DNA of 63,277 nt, taken from positions 1 to 63,277 of the forward strand of contig JAAYWH010000083.1 in NCBI GenBank assembly GCA_012516785.1, in the 5' to 3' direction. The DNA is from Methanomicrobiales archaeon (GTDB lineage Archaea; Halobacteriota; Methanomicrobia; Methanomicrobiales; Methanospirillaceae). Below, in pieces: positions 56,950 to 63,277 of the stretch; within the stretch, counting starts at the first letter, position 1, and each line of letters begins with the position of its first letter. The translations under genes were made by a program, and so were the position numbers. Under the pieces are notes generated by a model. It did no database searches, was not told the DNA's origin, and saw only the letters and a list, made by a program, of their open reading frames with translations.

Positions 56950-58218
56950 TTATTTCTTTGCCTGAAACATCTCCTGCATCATCTTGACAGCACAAAGATC
57001 CCCGCACATCGAACAGGTATCGAGATCCCCATCCCTTGCATGGATTGCCCGGGCTGCATCAGGAAAGAGGGCGAGGGCGAACTGCTCTTTCCAGTCAAGT
57101 CTTCTTCTTGCATCGGCCATCTGGCGTTCCCGTGGCATTTTGAAGCCTTCCTTTTCCCTGATAAGATCGCCGATATGGGCGGAGAGTTTTGCAGCCCTGG
57201 TGCCTTCAACGATGTCTCCCACCAGCGGGAGCGCCAGGTGCTCGCTCGGAGAGACCATGCAGAGGAAATCGGCCCCGTGCCTGCATGCTTCAACCCCCCC
57301 GATCGCTGCGACCATATGGTCATAACCCGGAGCGATATCGGTTACCAGCGGACCGAGCAGGTAGAGCGGCGCCTCATTCGTCAGTTCCTTGATCATCCGT
57401 ACATTATAGCCGATCTGGTCGAACGGAAGGTGGCCGGGGCCCTCGATCATCCGCTGGACCCCTGCATTGAGAGCCCGGTTTGCCAGCCGGCCCAGGTTCA
57501 GGTATTCCACGGTCTTTGCATGCCGATCAGCATCCTGGAGACATCCCGGACGCATACCGTCTCCAAGGCTCACCACCACCTCGTGCTCGGCCAGGATTTC
57601 GAGAAGGTAATCGAACTCTGAAAAAAGAGGATTCTCCTCATCGGACTGCTCCATCCAGGCCACATGGAAGGCACCTCCCCTTGACACCACAGGAAGGATA
57701 CGCGGGTCTGTTTTGAGTGCAGCAAGGGCGTCCCTGTTCACCCCGCAGTGCAGCGTGAGGAAGTCTACTCCCTGTTTGCAATGCTCCCGGATCACAGTGA
57801 AGAGAAGATCCGCACTCAGGTTCATGGCACTGCCTGCCTTCCGGACAGCTTCGTAGATGGGGACCGTACCTACCGGAACATCGAAGGAGAGGATCATCTT
57901 CCTGACAGATTCGAGATCCCCCCCGGTGGAGAGGTCCATGAGCGTGTCGGTGCCGTTTGCGATTGCGGCCTTGGCTTTCTCTCTCTCGAGTGCCGGATCG
58001 CACCGCTCCCCGGAAGTTCCGACATTGACATTGACCTTCACCCTGCATCCTTCCCCGATTGCACTCATCTGGTGCGGGCGCATGGTATTCGCAGGGATAA
58101 CGACATGCCCCCGGGCTACCGCACGGGCAAAATCTCGTGGATTCTGCCCTTCCTGTCGTGCTGCCACCTCAACTATCGTTGGAATCCCGGCAATACACTC
58201 CTGGATCAGGGTACGCAT
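56950..58218 (-). CDS. thiC: Phosphomethylpyrimidine synthase ThiC
   Basis: The 422-residue enzyme rearranges aminoimidazole ribotide into the pyrimidine of thiamine. It has GTSGERCDPA, the domain LTLHCGVNRDAL, and the C-terminal radical-SAM motif CSMCGDLCAVK (CX2CX4C) of ThiC. The start at 58218 (MRTLIQECIAG) is chosen for the family's first residues, with no upstream ribosome-binding site. The start codons of thiC and the next gene are only 36 bases apart. Confidence 0.95.
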   Translation of the reverse strand: MRTLIQECIAGIPTIVEVAARQEGQNPRDFARAVARGHVVIPANTMRPHQMSAIGEGCRVKVNVNVGTSGERCDPALEREKAKAAIANGTDTLMDLSTGGDLESVRKMILSFDVPVGTVPIYEAVRKAGSAMNLSADLLFTVIREHCKQGVDFLTLHCGVNRDALAALKTDPRILPVVSRGGAFHVAWMEQSDEENPLFSEFDYLLEILAEHEVVVSLGDGMRPGCLQDADRHAKTVEYLNLGRLANRALNAGVQRMIEGPGHLPFDQIGYNVRMIKELTNEAPLYLLGPLVTDIAPGYDHMVAAIGGVEACRHGADFLCMVSPSEHLALPLVGDIVEGTRAAKLSAHIGDLIREKEGFKMPRERQMADARRRLDWKEQFALALFPDAARAIHARDGDLDTCSMCGDLCAVKMMQEMFQAKK

Positions 58219-58222
58219 AAGA

Positions 58223-58237
58223 CACATGTAAGATGTG
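58223..58237. promoter_or_regulatory. Inverted repeat between thiC and the metallo-hydrolase gene
   Basis: CACAT-gtaag-ATGTG lies in the 36 bases between the two divergent start codons. It may be an operator, but the space is too short for two full promoters, so at least one promoter overlaps the other gene. Confidence 0.3.
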
Positions 58238-58254
58238 CCACTTATTAGTTATGC

Positions 58255-58857
58255 ATGCCAGTCACCTGGATCCCGGGAAGAGGGTTCGTGGCAAATGCCT
58301 ACCTTTTCGGAACTGTTCTCATCGACGCCGGTGTCCTTCCCGCTGCCATCCATCCCTTCAGGAATCGGATCGAAACGATTGTGCTCACGCACTGCCATTA
58401 CGATCACACGGCACACGTGAAGGAGATAGTCCACATGTGCAACGCAGAATTAGCCATTCACCACCTCGATGCTCCTGGTCTTCTTGAGGATCACCTGAGC
58501 CTTTCGCTTCATTTCGGAGCCCGATCTCCTGGCATTACCGCACAACGCCTCCTCTCGGAAGGAGACGTGGTCGGACCCCTGGAAGTCATCCATACCCCGG
58601 GACACACTGCTGGCAGTATCTGCCTGTTTTCGGAAGAAGAGCAGTTCCTGTTATCGGGTGACACGGTCTTCACCGACGGTGGTTTCGGGAGGTTCGATTT
58701 TCCGGGAGGTGACAGGACCGCGCTTGCACAGTCGATCGGGAAACTTGCATCCTTACCGGTAGAGGGTCTCTACCCAGGTCACGGCACTCCTGTCCGCCAC
58801 GAGGGGAGACTCCACATCTCAGCTGCGCTGCAGCTCCTGAAGAGCGGATATGTATAA
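58255..58857 (+). CDS. Metallo-beta-lactamase-fold hydrolase
   Basis: The 200-residue protein has the metal motif THCHYDH (His46, His48, Asp50, His51), then HTPGHTAGSICL and GDTVFTD, as in glyoxalase-II-like hydrolases. The substrate is not apparent; such proteins act on thioesters or phosphodiesters. The last eight bases overlap the next gene. Confidence 0.93.
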   Translation: MPVTWIPGRGFVANAYLFGTVLIDAGVLPAAIHPFRNRIETIVLTHCHYDHTAHVKEIVHMCNAELAIHHLDAPGLLEDHLSLSLHFGARSPGITAQRLLSEGDVVGPLEVIHTPGHTAGSICLFSEEEQFLLSGDTVFTDGGFGRFDFPGGDRTALAQSIGKLASLPVEGLYPGHGTPVRHEGRLHISAALQLLKSGYV

Positions 58858-59290
58858 AGGTGTCTACTGCCTGGTGTTCCGGAACGGATGCTGCACGGTA
58901 GAGGTCGGATCGCTGGGGGAGGTGACGTTTCCCTCGGGATGGCATGTGTATACCGGTTCCGCACAGGGTCCCGGGGGTCTTGCCCGGGTTGCCCGTCACA
59001 TCAGAGTGAAACGGGAAGGGATACGATCGCCCCACTGGCATGTCGATTATCTTCTCGTGCAACCAGGATTCAGGCTGAGTGCTGTTGCATGCGCACCAAC
59101 AACAGCGCAGTCCGATGAATGCCGGATCTCCGGACTCCTTGCCAGTGACCCGGTCCCCGGCTTTGGCTGCAGCGACTGCCGGTGCCGGTCTCATCTCGCA
59201 TATTTTAAGTCGAATCCGGAAAAAGAGTTAAAATCCGCATTTTTACACGCCGGTCTTGATGTAACCATCACAAGACTCAATATATCCTAA
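58850..59290 (+). CDS. DUF123 GIY-YIG nuclease-like protein
   Basis: The 146-residue protein matches the archaeal DUF123 family with a GIY-YIG-like core: GVYCLVF (1st strand), SGWHVYTGSAQGPGGLARVARHIR and the ending GCSDCRCRSHLAYF, which has three cysteines near the C terminus. In other archaea this gene lies near endonuclease III, suggesting DNA repair. Its start overlaps the end of the metallo-hydrolase gene. Confidence 0.85.
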   Translation: MYKGVYCLVFRNGCCTVEVGSLGEVTFPSGWHVYTGSAQGPGGLARVARHIRVKREGIRSPHWHVDYLLVQPGFRLSAVACAPTTAQSDECRISGLLASDPVPGFGCSDCRCRSHLAYFKSNPEKELKSAFLHAGLDVTITRLNIS

Positions 59291-59306
59291 ACCCAAGAAG
59301 TCGAGT

Positions 59307-59858
59307 ATGACGGTTCTCGGCATATCAGGGAGCATGCGGAAAGATGGAAATACCGCACTTCTCGTCAGGGCAGTGCTTGAAACCTGTGAGAAGTCAGGAT
59401 TGAAGACCGAATTTATCTCCCTTGCAGGAAAGAAGATTAATCCCTGCCTCGGGTGTGAGAAGTGCAAGGAGAAGGATTGGTGTGTCGTGCAGAACGATGA
59501 CTGGGGAGAGATTATGCAGAAAGTGATTGATGCCGAGGTCCTCGTGATCGGTTCCCCAACGTATTACTTTGACGTCTGCGGCCATCTCAAGAATTTCATC
59601 GACAGGAGTTACTCGCTCTATCATCACCGGAAACTGGCCGGCAGAAAGGCGGTGGCAGTAGCGGTCTGTGCTAATAAGGGTGGTGCTCGTACAATTGAGA
59701 CCATTGAAGGATTTTTAAACTCCCACGAATTCTCCTATCTTGGCTGGGTGAGAGGAAAAGGCTACCTCGAGGGGGATATCCTGAAAGACACCCGGGCGCT
59801 CAGGAGAGCTGAAGAGATTGGGGAGCGTATTGTCAAGCTCCTGAAACCACACGATTGA
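59307..59858 (+). CDS. Iron-sulfur flavoprotein
   Basis: The 183-residue protein has GISGSMRKDGNTALLV (FMN loop), CLGCEKCKEKDWC (Cys47, Cys50, Cys53, Cys59; CX2CX2CX5C) and SPTYYFDVCGHLKNFIDRS. This is the fourth member of the Isf family in the window with an intact cluster motif. It follows the DUF123 gene with 16 bases between. Confidence 0.9.
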   Translation: MTVLGISGSMRKDGNTALLVRAVLETCEKSGLKTEFISLAGKKINPCLGCEKCKEKDWCVVQNDDWGEIMQKVIDAEVLVIGSPTYYFDVCGHLKNFIDRSYSLYHHRKLAGRKAVAVAVCANKGGARTIETIEGFLNSHEFSYLGWVRGKGYLEGDILKDTRALRRAEEIGERIVKLLKPHD

Positions 59859-60038
59859 AAATATCGTTCCTTCCGATTTTTCCTGGAAATATGCCTGATC
59901 ATAAACCAACTGCTAAGGCATTATCCCCAGGAATATCCCCCCGTTCAGCTATTCCTCTTGATTCTGCACCGCTATACTGAATGATACTCATGAGACAGGT
60001 ACGGTCTTATCATCTGGGTCCTCAATCATGCGGGATTA

Positions 60039-60326
60039 TCAGTCGACATGATCCTCCTTTCGCCTATACCCCTTCACTGATGACAGCGCATGGACCTGTT
60101 CGATCCCGGTTTCTACTCCAAATGATAAGGCGATTCTGTCGAAGCATCTCTCTTCCTTCCGGGTGATGGGAACGAAATCAGACGGTTCCCTCTTCAAATC
60201 AGGAACAGCTCGGCACCACCAGGAACTCCCATTGTCGCCGAACCTGAAGTGGCAGATCGAAGCATCCACGATCAGTTCCTCGAACTCAGCCTGCTTTTCA
60301 CCTTCTGCCCTGATTCGTCGTATCAT
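60039..60326 (-). CDS. Possible small gene, function unknown (95 aa)
   Basis: An ATG at 60326 begins 95 codons with a charged, partly hydrophobic product including VDASICHFRFGDNGSSWWCRAVPDLKR-type segments (three cysteines). GGAGG lies about 15 bases before the ATG. It is downstream of cofH with 58 bases between, on the same strand. I find no known family; it may be a chance frame. The remaining 59859-60038 and 60327-60384 show nothing. Confidence 0.35.
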   Translation of the reverse strand: MIRRIRAEGEKQAEFEELIVDASICHFRFGDNGSSWWCRAVPDLKREPSDFVPITRKEERCFDRIALSFGVETGIEQVHALSSVKGYRRKEDHVD

Positions 60327-60384
60327 TCCCCGCCGGTTCCTCCCTTAAAAGGAAAAGCTCCTGCGAATAAAGGAATCACTTATG

Positions 60385-61518
60385 TCAGACAAACCGGTAG
60401 AGGGTATCCCTCTCGCGCAGCGTTCTCCCGATATCCAAAGCGACGCGTTCCATCTCAGCAGGATCGAGGTAATCGGTGTTCACGGCCCCTGCACCTTTCG
60501 AGATGCTCTCCTCATACATCGTACCTCCTAAATCATCTGCGCCGGCCATAAGGCCGATCTGGGCCATCTTCACCCCGGTCTTCACCCAGGAGACCTGAAT
60601 GTGATCGAAATTGTCAAAATACAGCCGGGACACGGCTGTCATCAGCAGATCCTCCCGCCCGGTTGCCCCGGGTCTAGCAAGACCTTTCCGGAACAAGGGG
60701 GTGTTCATGTGCACAAAGGAGAGCGGGACAAACTCGGTGAAGCCAGCGGTCTCGTCCTGGATTGCGCGGAGGATGGAGAGGTGACGAACCCGGTCTTCGA
60801 CGGTCTCGCAATGACCGTACATGATGGTTGCCGTGGTAGGGATTCCGAGCAGGTGCGCCTCCCTGATGATCCGGACCCATTCATCAGTCGGAATCTTACC
60901 CGGGCAGATAACCTTCCTCACATCGTCAACAAGGATCTCTGCGGCCGTCCCACAGAGCGAACCGAGGCCTGCTCCTTTCATCTGCTGGAGGACCTCGGAG
61001 GTGCTGATCCCGCTCTTTCTTGCGGCGTAGGCAACCTCCATCGGATTGCTGGCATGGATATGAACTCCGGGAGCACCCTCCCTGAGCGTGGTGATGATAC
61101 CGGTATACGATTCGGCGTTAAAATCTGGGTGGAGTCCGCTCACGGTACATATTTCCGTGACATTCCGCTGACGGGCAAGTACCGCTTTGTTCCGGATCTC
61201 GTCCCTTGAAGAGAGATAGCCACCCTCTTCACCCTCTTTTTTCGAAAATCCACAGAATCCACAGGAATTGATGCAATAATTGGTGACATTGATATTCTGG
61301 TTCCTGACAAACGTGACAATGGGTCCGGTTACCTTCTCTCGTTTCTCATCTGCCGAGGCTGCTATCTGCCATAGCCTCCGGTCATTGACGGAAAAGAGCA
61401 TGAGGGCGTCCTCATCACTCATCCGGTAACCCGCAAGAATGTCCCGGAGAAGGGTCCTGACACCCCTTTCATCCCTTTTCCCCGTGTTTACCGTGCTACT
61501 TCTTGACAAGGCTATCAT
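60385..61518 (-). CDS. cofH: FO synthase subunit 2, CofH
   Basis: The 377-residue radical-SAM enzyme has the cluster motif YCINSCGFCGFS (Cys82, Cys86, Cys89; CX3CX2C) and the later VNTDYLD and AGADDLGGTMYEESISK, which identify CofH, the tyrosine-derived-radical half of FO synthase; CofG has a different N-terminal motif. With CofG it makes the deazaflavin chromophore of coenzyme F420. The start at 61518 is supported by a TATA element about 26 bases ahead. CofG is not in view. Confidence 0.93.
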   Translation of the reverse strand: MIALSRSSTVNTGKRDERGVRTLLRDILAGYRMSDEDALMLFSVNDRRLWQIAASADEKREKVTGPIVTFVRNQNINVTNYCINSCGFCGFSKKEGEEGGYLSSRDEIRNKAVLARQRNVTEICTVSGLHPDFNAESYTGIITTLREGAPGVHIHASNPMEVAYAARKSGISTSEVLQQMKGAGLGSLCGTAAEILVDDVRKVICPGKIPTDEWVRIIREAHLLGIPTTATIMYGHCETVEDRVRHLSILRAIQDETAGFTEFVPLSFVHMNTPLFRKGLARPGATGREDLLMTAVSRLYFDNFDHIQVSWVKTGVKMAQIGLMAGADDLGGTMYEESISKGAGAVNTDYLDPAEMERVALDIGRTLRERDTLYRFV

Positions 61519-61538
61519 GGAACTTCTGGAGCCGCCCA

Positions 61539-61550
61539 GATATAAAACAG
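61539..61550 (-). promoter_or_regulatory. TATA element ahead of cofH
   Basis: On the minus strand CTGTTTTATATC lies 21-32 bases before the cofH ATG, which has no ribosome-binding site; a leaderless cofH transcript is likely. Confidence 0.5.
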
Positions 61551-61598
61551 CTGACCATGTCATTAATCCCCCATCAGTCCAAGAGATGGTGAGGATCC

Positions 61599-61901
61599 AT
61601 GAAGAGTGAAGAGATCCAGCTGGAGAATTCAATGGGAACCGGGTATGTCCTCCCCCTCGGACCAGTCACCCTGGTCTGGGTGGTTGCCAGACGGGGCCTG
61701 GTGGGGTGTGGTGCATTCGATGTGGCAGCACTGGGAAGATTCGGCTATCCTGCAGCCAGGGTGCGGCCGGCCTGTGGTGACTCAGTTGCGACGCTCGAAG
61801 ACCTTGTCTGGGGGGTGATCAAGGAGGCGAATGTCCCTGCCCAGAAGCTGGGGATATCGAACGGGATGAGCGGAAAGGAAGCACTTGATCTCCTCTCTTA
61901 G
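61599..61901 (+). CDS. YunC-family protein (DUF1805)
   Basis: The 100-residue protein matches the YunC/DUF1805 family: GPVTLVWVVARRGLVGCGAFDVAALGRFGYPAA (about 20-53) and the end LGISNGMSGKEALDLL. The family is widespread in bacteria and archaea and of unknown function. GGTGAGGAT before the ATG at 61599 fixes the start. It is divergent from cofH. Confidence 0.9.
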   Translation: MKSEEIQLENSMGTGYVLPLGPVTLVWVVARRGLVGCGAFDVAALGRFGYPAARVRPACGDSVATLEDLVWGVIKEANVPAQKLGISNGMSGKEALDLLS

Positions 61902-61949
61902 GTGAAATCCAAGGATTTAACCCGCCTCGTGATCACCTTCTAGTATACC

Positions 61950-62900
61950 ATGAAATACTCCCACCTGTTCGGCCCGGTCCATTCCAGGAGGCTGGGCCGA
62001 TCACTGGGTATCGATCTCGTCCCAGTCAAGACCTGCAGCTTCGATTGCGTTTACTGTGAATGCGGGCATACTACCCGGGAGACAACAGAGCGCCAGGAGT
62101 TCTTTCCCCTCCGGGAAGTGCTGGAAGAACTCCGCACCTATCTCTCTTCCGCACCCGTTCTTGATTTTATTACGTTCTCCGGTTCCGGTGAGCCAACCCT
62201 CTCCACTTCAATCGGGGATGTCATCTGTTTCCTCAAAGAGTCCTATCCCCAGTACCGTGTGGCGGTCCTGACCAACGGGAGTCTTTTCTGGCGTTTCGAT
62301 GTGAGAAACGATCTCATGCAAGCCGATCTCGTCCTTCCCACGCTTTCATCGGTATTTGAGGAGACTTTTTCCAGGATCCAGCGGCCGGCACCTGGCATTC
62401 ACGTCGCAGAGGTAATAGAGGGGCTGATTCAGTTCCGCAGGGAGTATGCAGGGGAGATCTGGCTTGAGGTCTTTATCATACCCGGGATCAATACGAGCCG
62501 GCGGGAACTTGAAGGACTTCGTGTCGCGATTGAACAGATTGCTCCTGACAGGGTCCAGGTCAACACCCTCGACCGCCCTGGAACCGAGCACTGGGTCCGC
62601 CCGGCCTCACCGGCAGAACTGGAGAGGATCCGTGGTGCACTGGGAATTTCCGGGCTGATCCCAGTAGAGCCGATCAGGTATGAACTCACAGCCGGTGCAC
62701 CCATGACCACGGAATGGGAAGAGGCTGTTGCCCTGGTCCGAGAGCTGATCCGCCGGAGGCCGTGTACACTTGAGGATATTACCACTGCAACCGGCCTCTC
62801 CCGCCGCGAGATCCTCAAAATCCTGCGGGAGATACAGATCAGTTCGGGGATCCAGGAGAGCCAGGAGGAGCGGGGGATATTCTTCTTCTGCCCGGAATGA
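61950..62900 (+). CDS. Radical SAM protein with C-terminal winged helix (COG0731-like)
   Basis: The 316-residue protein has KTCSFDCVYCECG (Cys29, Cys33, Cys36; CX3CX2C) and FSGSGEPTLS, the radical-SAM motifs of the COG0731 group of iron-sulfur oxidoreductases, ending in a winged-helix-like domain (CTLEDITTATGLSRREILKILREIQ, about 270-300). The substrate is unknown; related proteins work on tRNA or as regulators. It follows the YunC gene with 48 bases between. Confidence 0.88.
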   Translation: MKYSHLFGPVHSRRLGRSLGIDLVPVKTCSFDCVYCECGHTTRETTERQEFFPLREVLEELRTYLSSAPVLDFITFSGSGEPTLSTSIGDVICFLKESYPQYRVAVLTNGSLFWRFDVRNDLMQADLVLPTLSSVFEETFSRIQRPAPGIHVAEVIEGLIQFRREYAGEIWLEVFIIPGINTSRRELEGLRVAIEQIAPDRVQVNTLDRPGTEHWVRPASPAELERIRGALGISGLIPVEPIRYELTAGAPMTTEWEEAVALVRELIRRRPCTLEDITTATGLSRREILKILREIQISSGIQESQEERGIFFFCPE

Positions 62901-63277
62901 ATCTCCGGCTATGAACACACCCCACCCGGGGAACAGTCCTATTCTCCTTTACGGAATTGCTTCCGCGGTATTGTTTTCTCCAAGAAGAATTATTTTTTTT
63001 TCACACATCATTCGCATAATTCAGATTTTCACCGAACTAATGTCTAATGAACCACCGTTCCATTTCATAAAAAACGGCATCATCTGGTGATTGCCATCCT
63101 GGTCCATTCCAGGATCATGATGACAGGGGCAGGCAGGTCTAAGGCTCAGTCCCGGGAATCAATTATGAGATGCAGTCCTTTTGCAGAATGAAAAAAAGAG
63201 TGAGATCCACACAACCCGCTGAACTCAAACCGTTCAGGAAGTGAGGTGCAATCCTGGTCTCCATTCAACCCTGCTCA
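62901..63277. other. Intergenic DNA to the end of the window
   Basis: The region after the radical SAM gene has a T-run at 62993-63001 and AT-rich sequence to about 63060. From 63090 to the end it shows CCATTCCAGG/CCCTGC-like pyrimidine-rich repeats similar to those at 56555-56770. No gene is seen. Confidence 0.55.
62993..63001 (+). terminator. T-tract after the radical SAM gene
   Basis: Nine consecutive T residues lie about 93 bases after the stop codon of the radical SAM gene, the longest T-run in this part, consistent with archaeal termination. Confidence 0.4.

Overview
The window is a stretch of an archaeal chromosome, most likely from a hydrogenotrophic methanogen of the Methanomicrobiales or a close relative. 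Evidence for Archaea: ribosomal protein eL37, an Sm-like (LSm) protein, archaeal SepF, archaeal-type riboflavin synthase RibC, an initiator tRNA with the A1-U72 pair and no encoded CCA, TATA-type promoters about 25 bases ahead of several start codons, and ribosome-binding sites of the GGTGAT/GGAGG type. Evidence for a methanogen: CoM/CoB-dependent fumarate reductase TfrAB, F420-forming CofH, CbiMNQO cobalt uptake and AMP-forming acetyl-CoA synthetase. No species is claimed.

Layout. 1-2.8 kb: tail of a Na+/solute symporter, UbiX, thioredoxin, initiator tRNA-Met, and an AT-rich methyltransferase gene lying between the tRNA and a direct repeat of its 3' end. 2.8-8.7 kb: housekeeping genes (PurF, eL37, LSm, a PUA protein, SepF, a ZPR1 zinc-finger protein, PurM, aspartate kinase). 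8.8-13.8 kb: TfrA-TfrB, a dolichol-kinase-like enzyme and a DNA methyltransferase without a visible partner. 13.8-20 kb: an oxygen-defence and redox stretch (glutaredoxin-thioredoxin reductase fusion, rubrerythrin, RadC, flavoproteins, zinc ribbon, desulforedoxin, AhpD-like protein, peroxiredoxin). 20-23 kb: cbiMNQO. 23-29 kb: membrane protease, chorismate mutase, DsbD-like protein and an argC-CBS-argJ-argB operon. 29.5-32.7 kb: acetyl-CoA synthetase behind a long leader, then an MFS transporter.

32.9-39.2 kb is more accessory: TMEM175-type channel, DNA glycosylase, an Xre regulator, a surface protein, a frameshifted nucleoside-recognition pseudogene, an orphan SagB-type oxidoreductase, a VOC protein, an iron-sulfur flavoprotein and a DUF6125-like protein. 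39.7-47.4 kb: NAD-kinase-like protein, TrpB2 with a TRP-box-like promoter, a stand-alone condensation-fold acyltransferase, an SLC13 transporter, a phosphoesterase and an aldehyde dehydrogenase. 47.6-52.6 kb: a Yip1/COG1361/ABC-ATPase/permease operon and CorA. 52.9-58.9 kb: two aminotransferases with RibC and RibH, PurE, ThiC, a metallo-beta-lactamase-fold hydrolase. 58.8-62.9 kb: DUF123 GIY-YIG protein, another flavoprotein, CofH, a YunC-family protein and a radical SAM protein.

Links between the genes: RibC/RibH (flavin) and CofH (F420) support the many flavoproteins; CbiMNQO supplies cobalt for the corrinoid of methanogenesis; TfrAB couples succinate formation to the CoM-S-S-CoB pool; the redox stretch fits an anaerobe defending against oxygen. 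I see no CRISPR array, transposase or integrase. The best candidates for something new are the tRNA-bounded methyltransferase cassette, the acs leader with small reading frames, the C-terminal domain on CbiO, the orphan condensation-fold and SagB enzymes, and the trpB2 control region.
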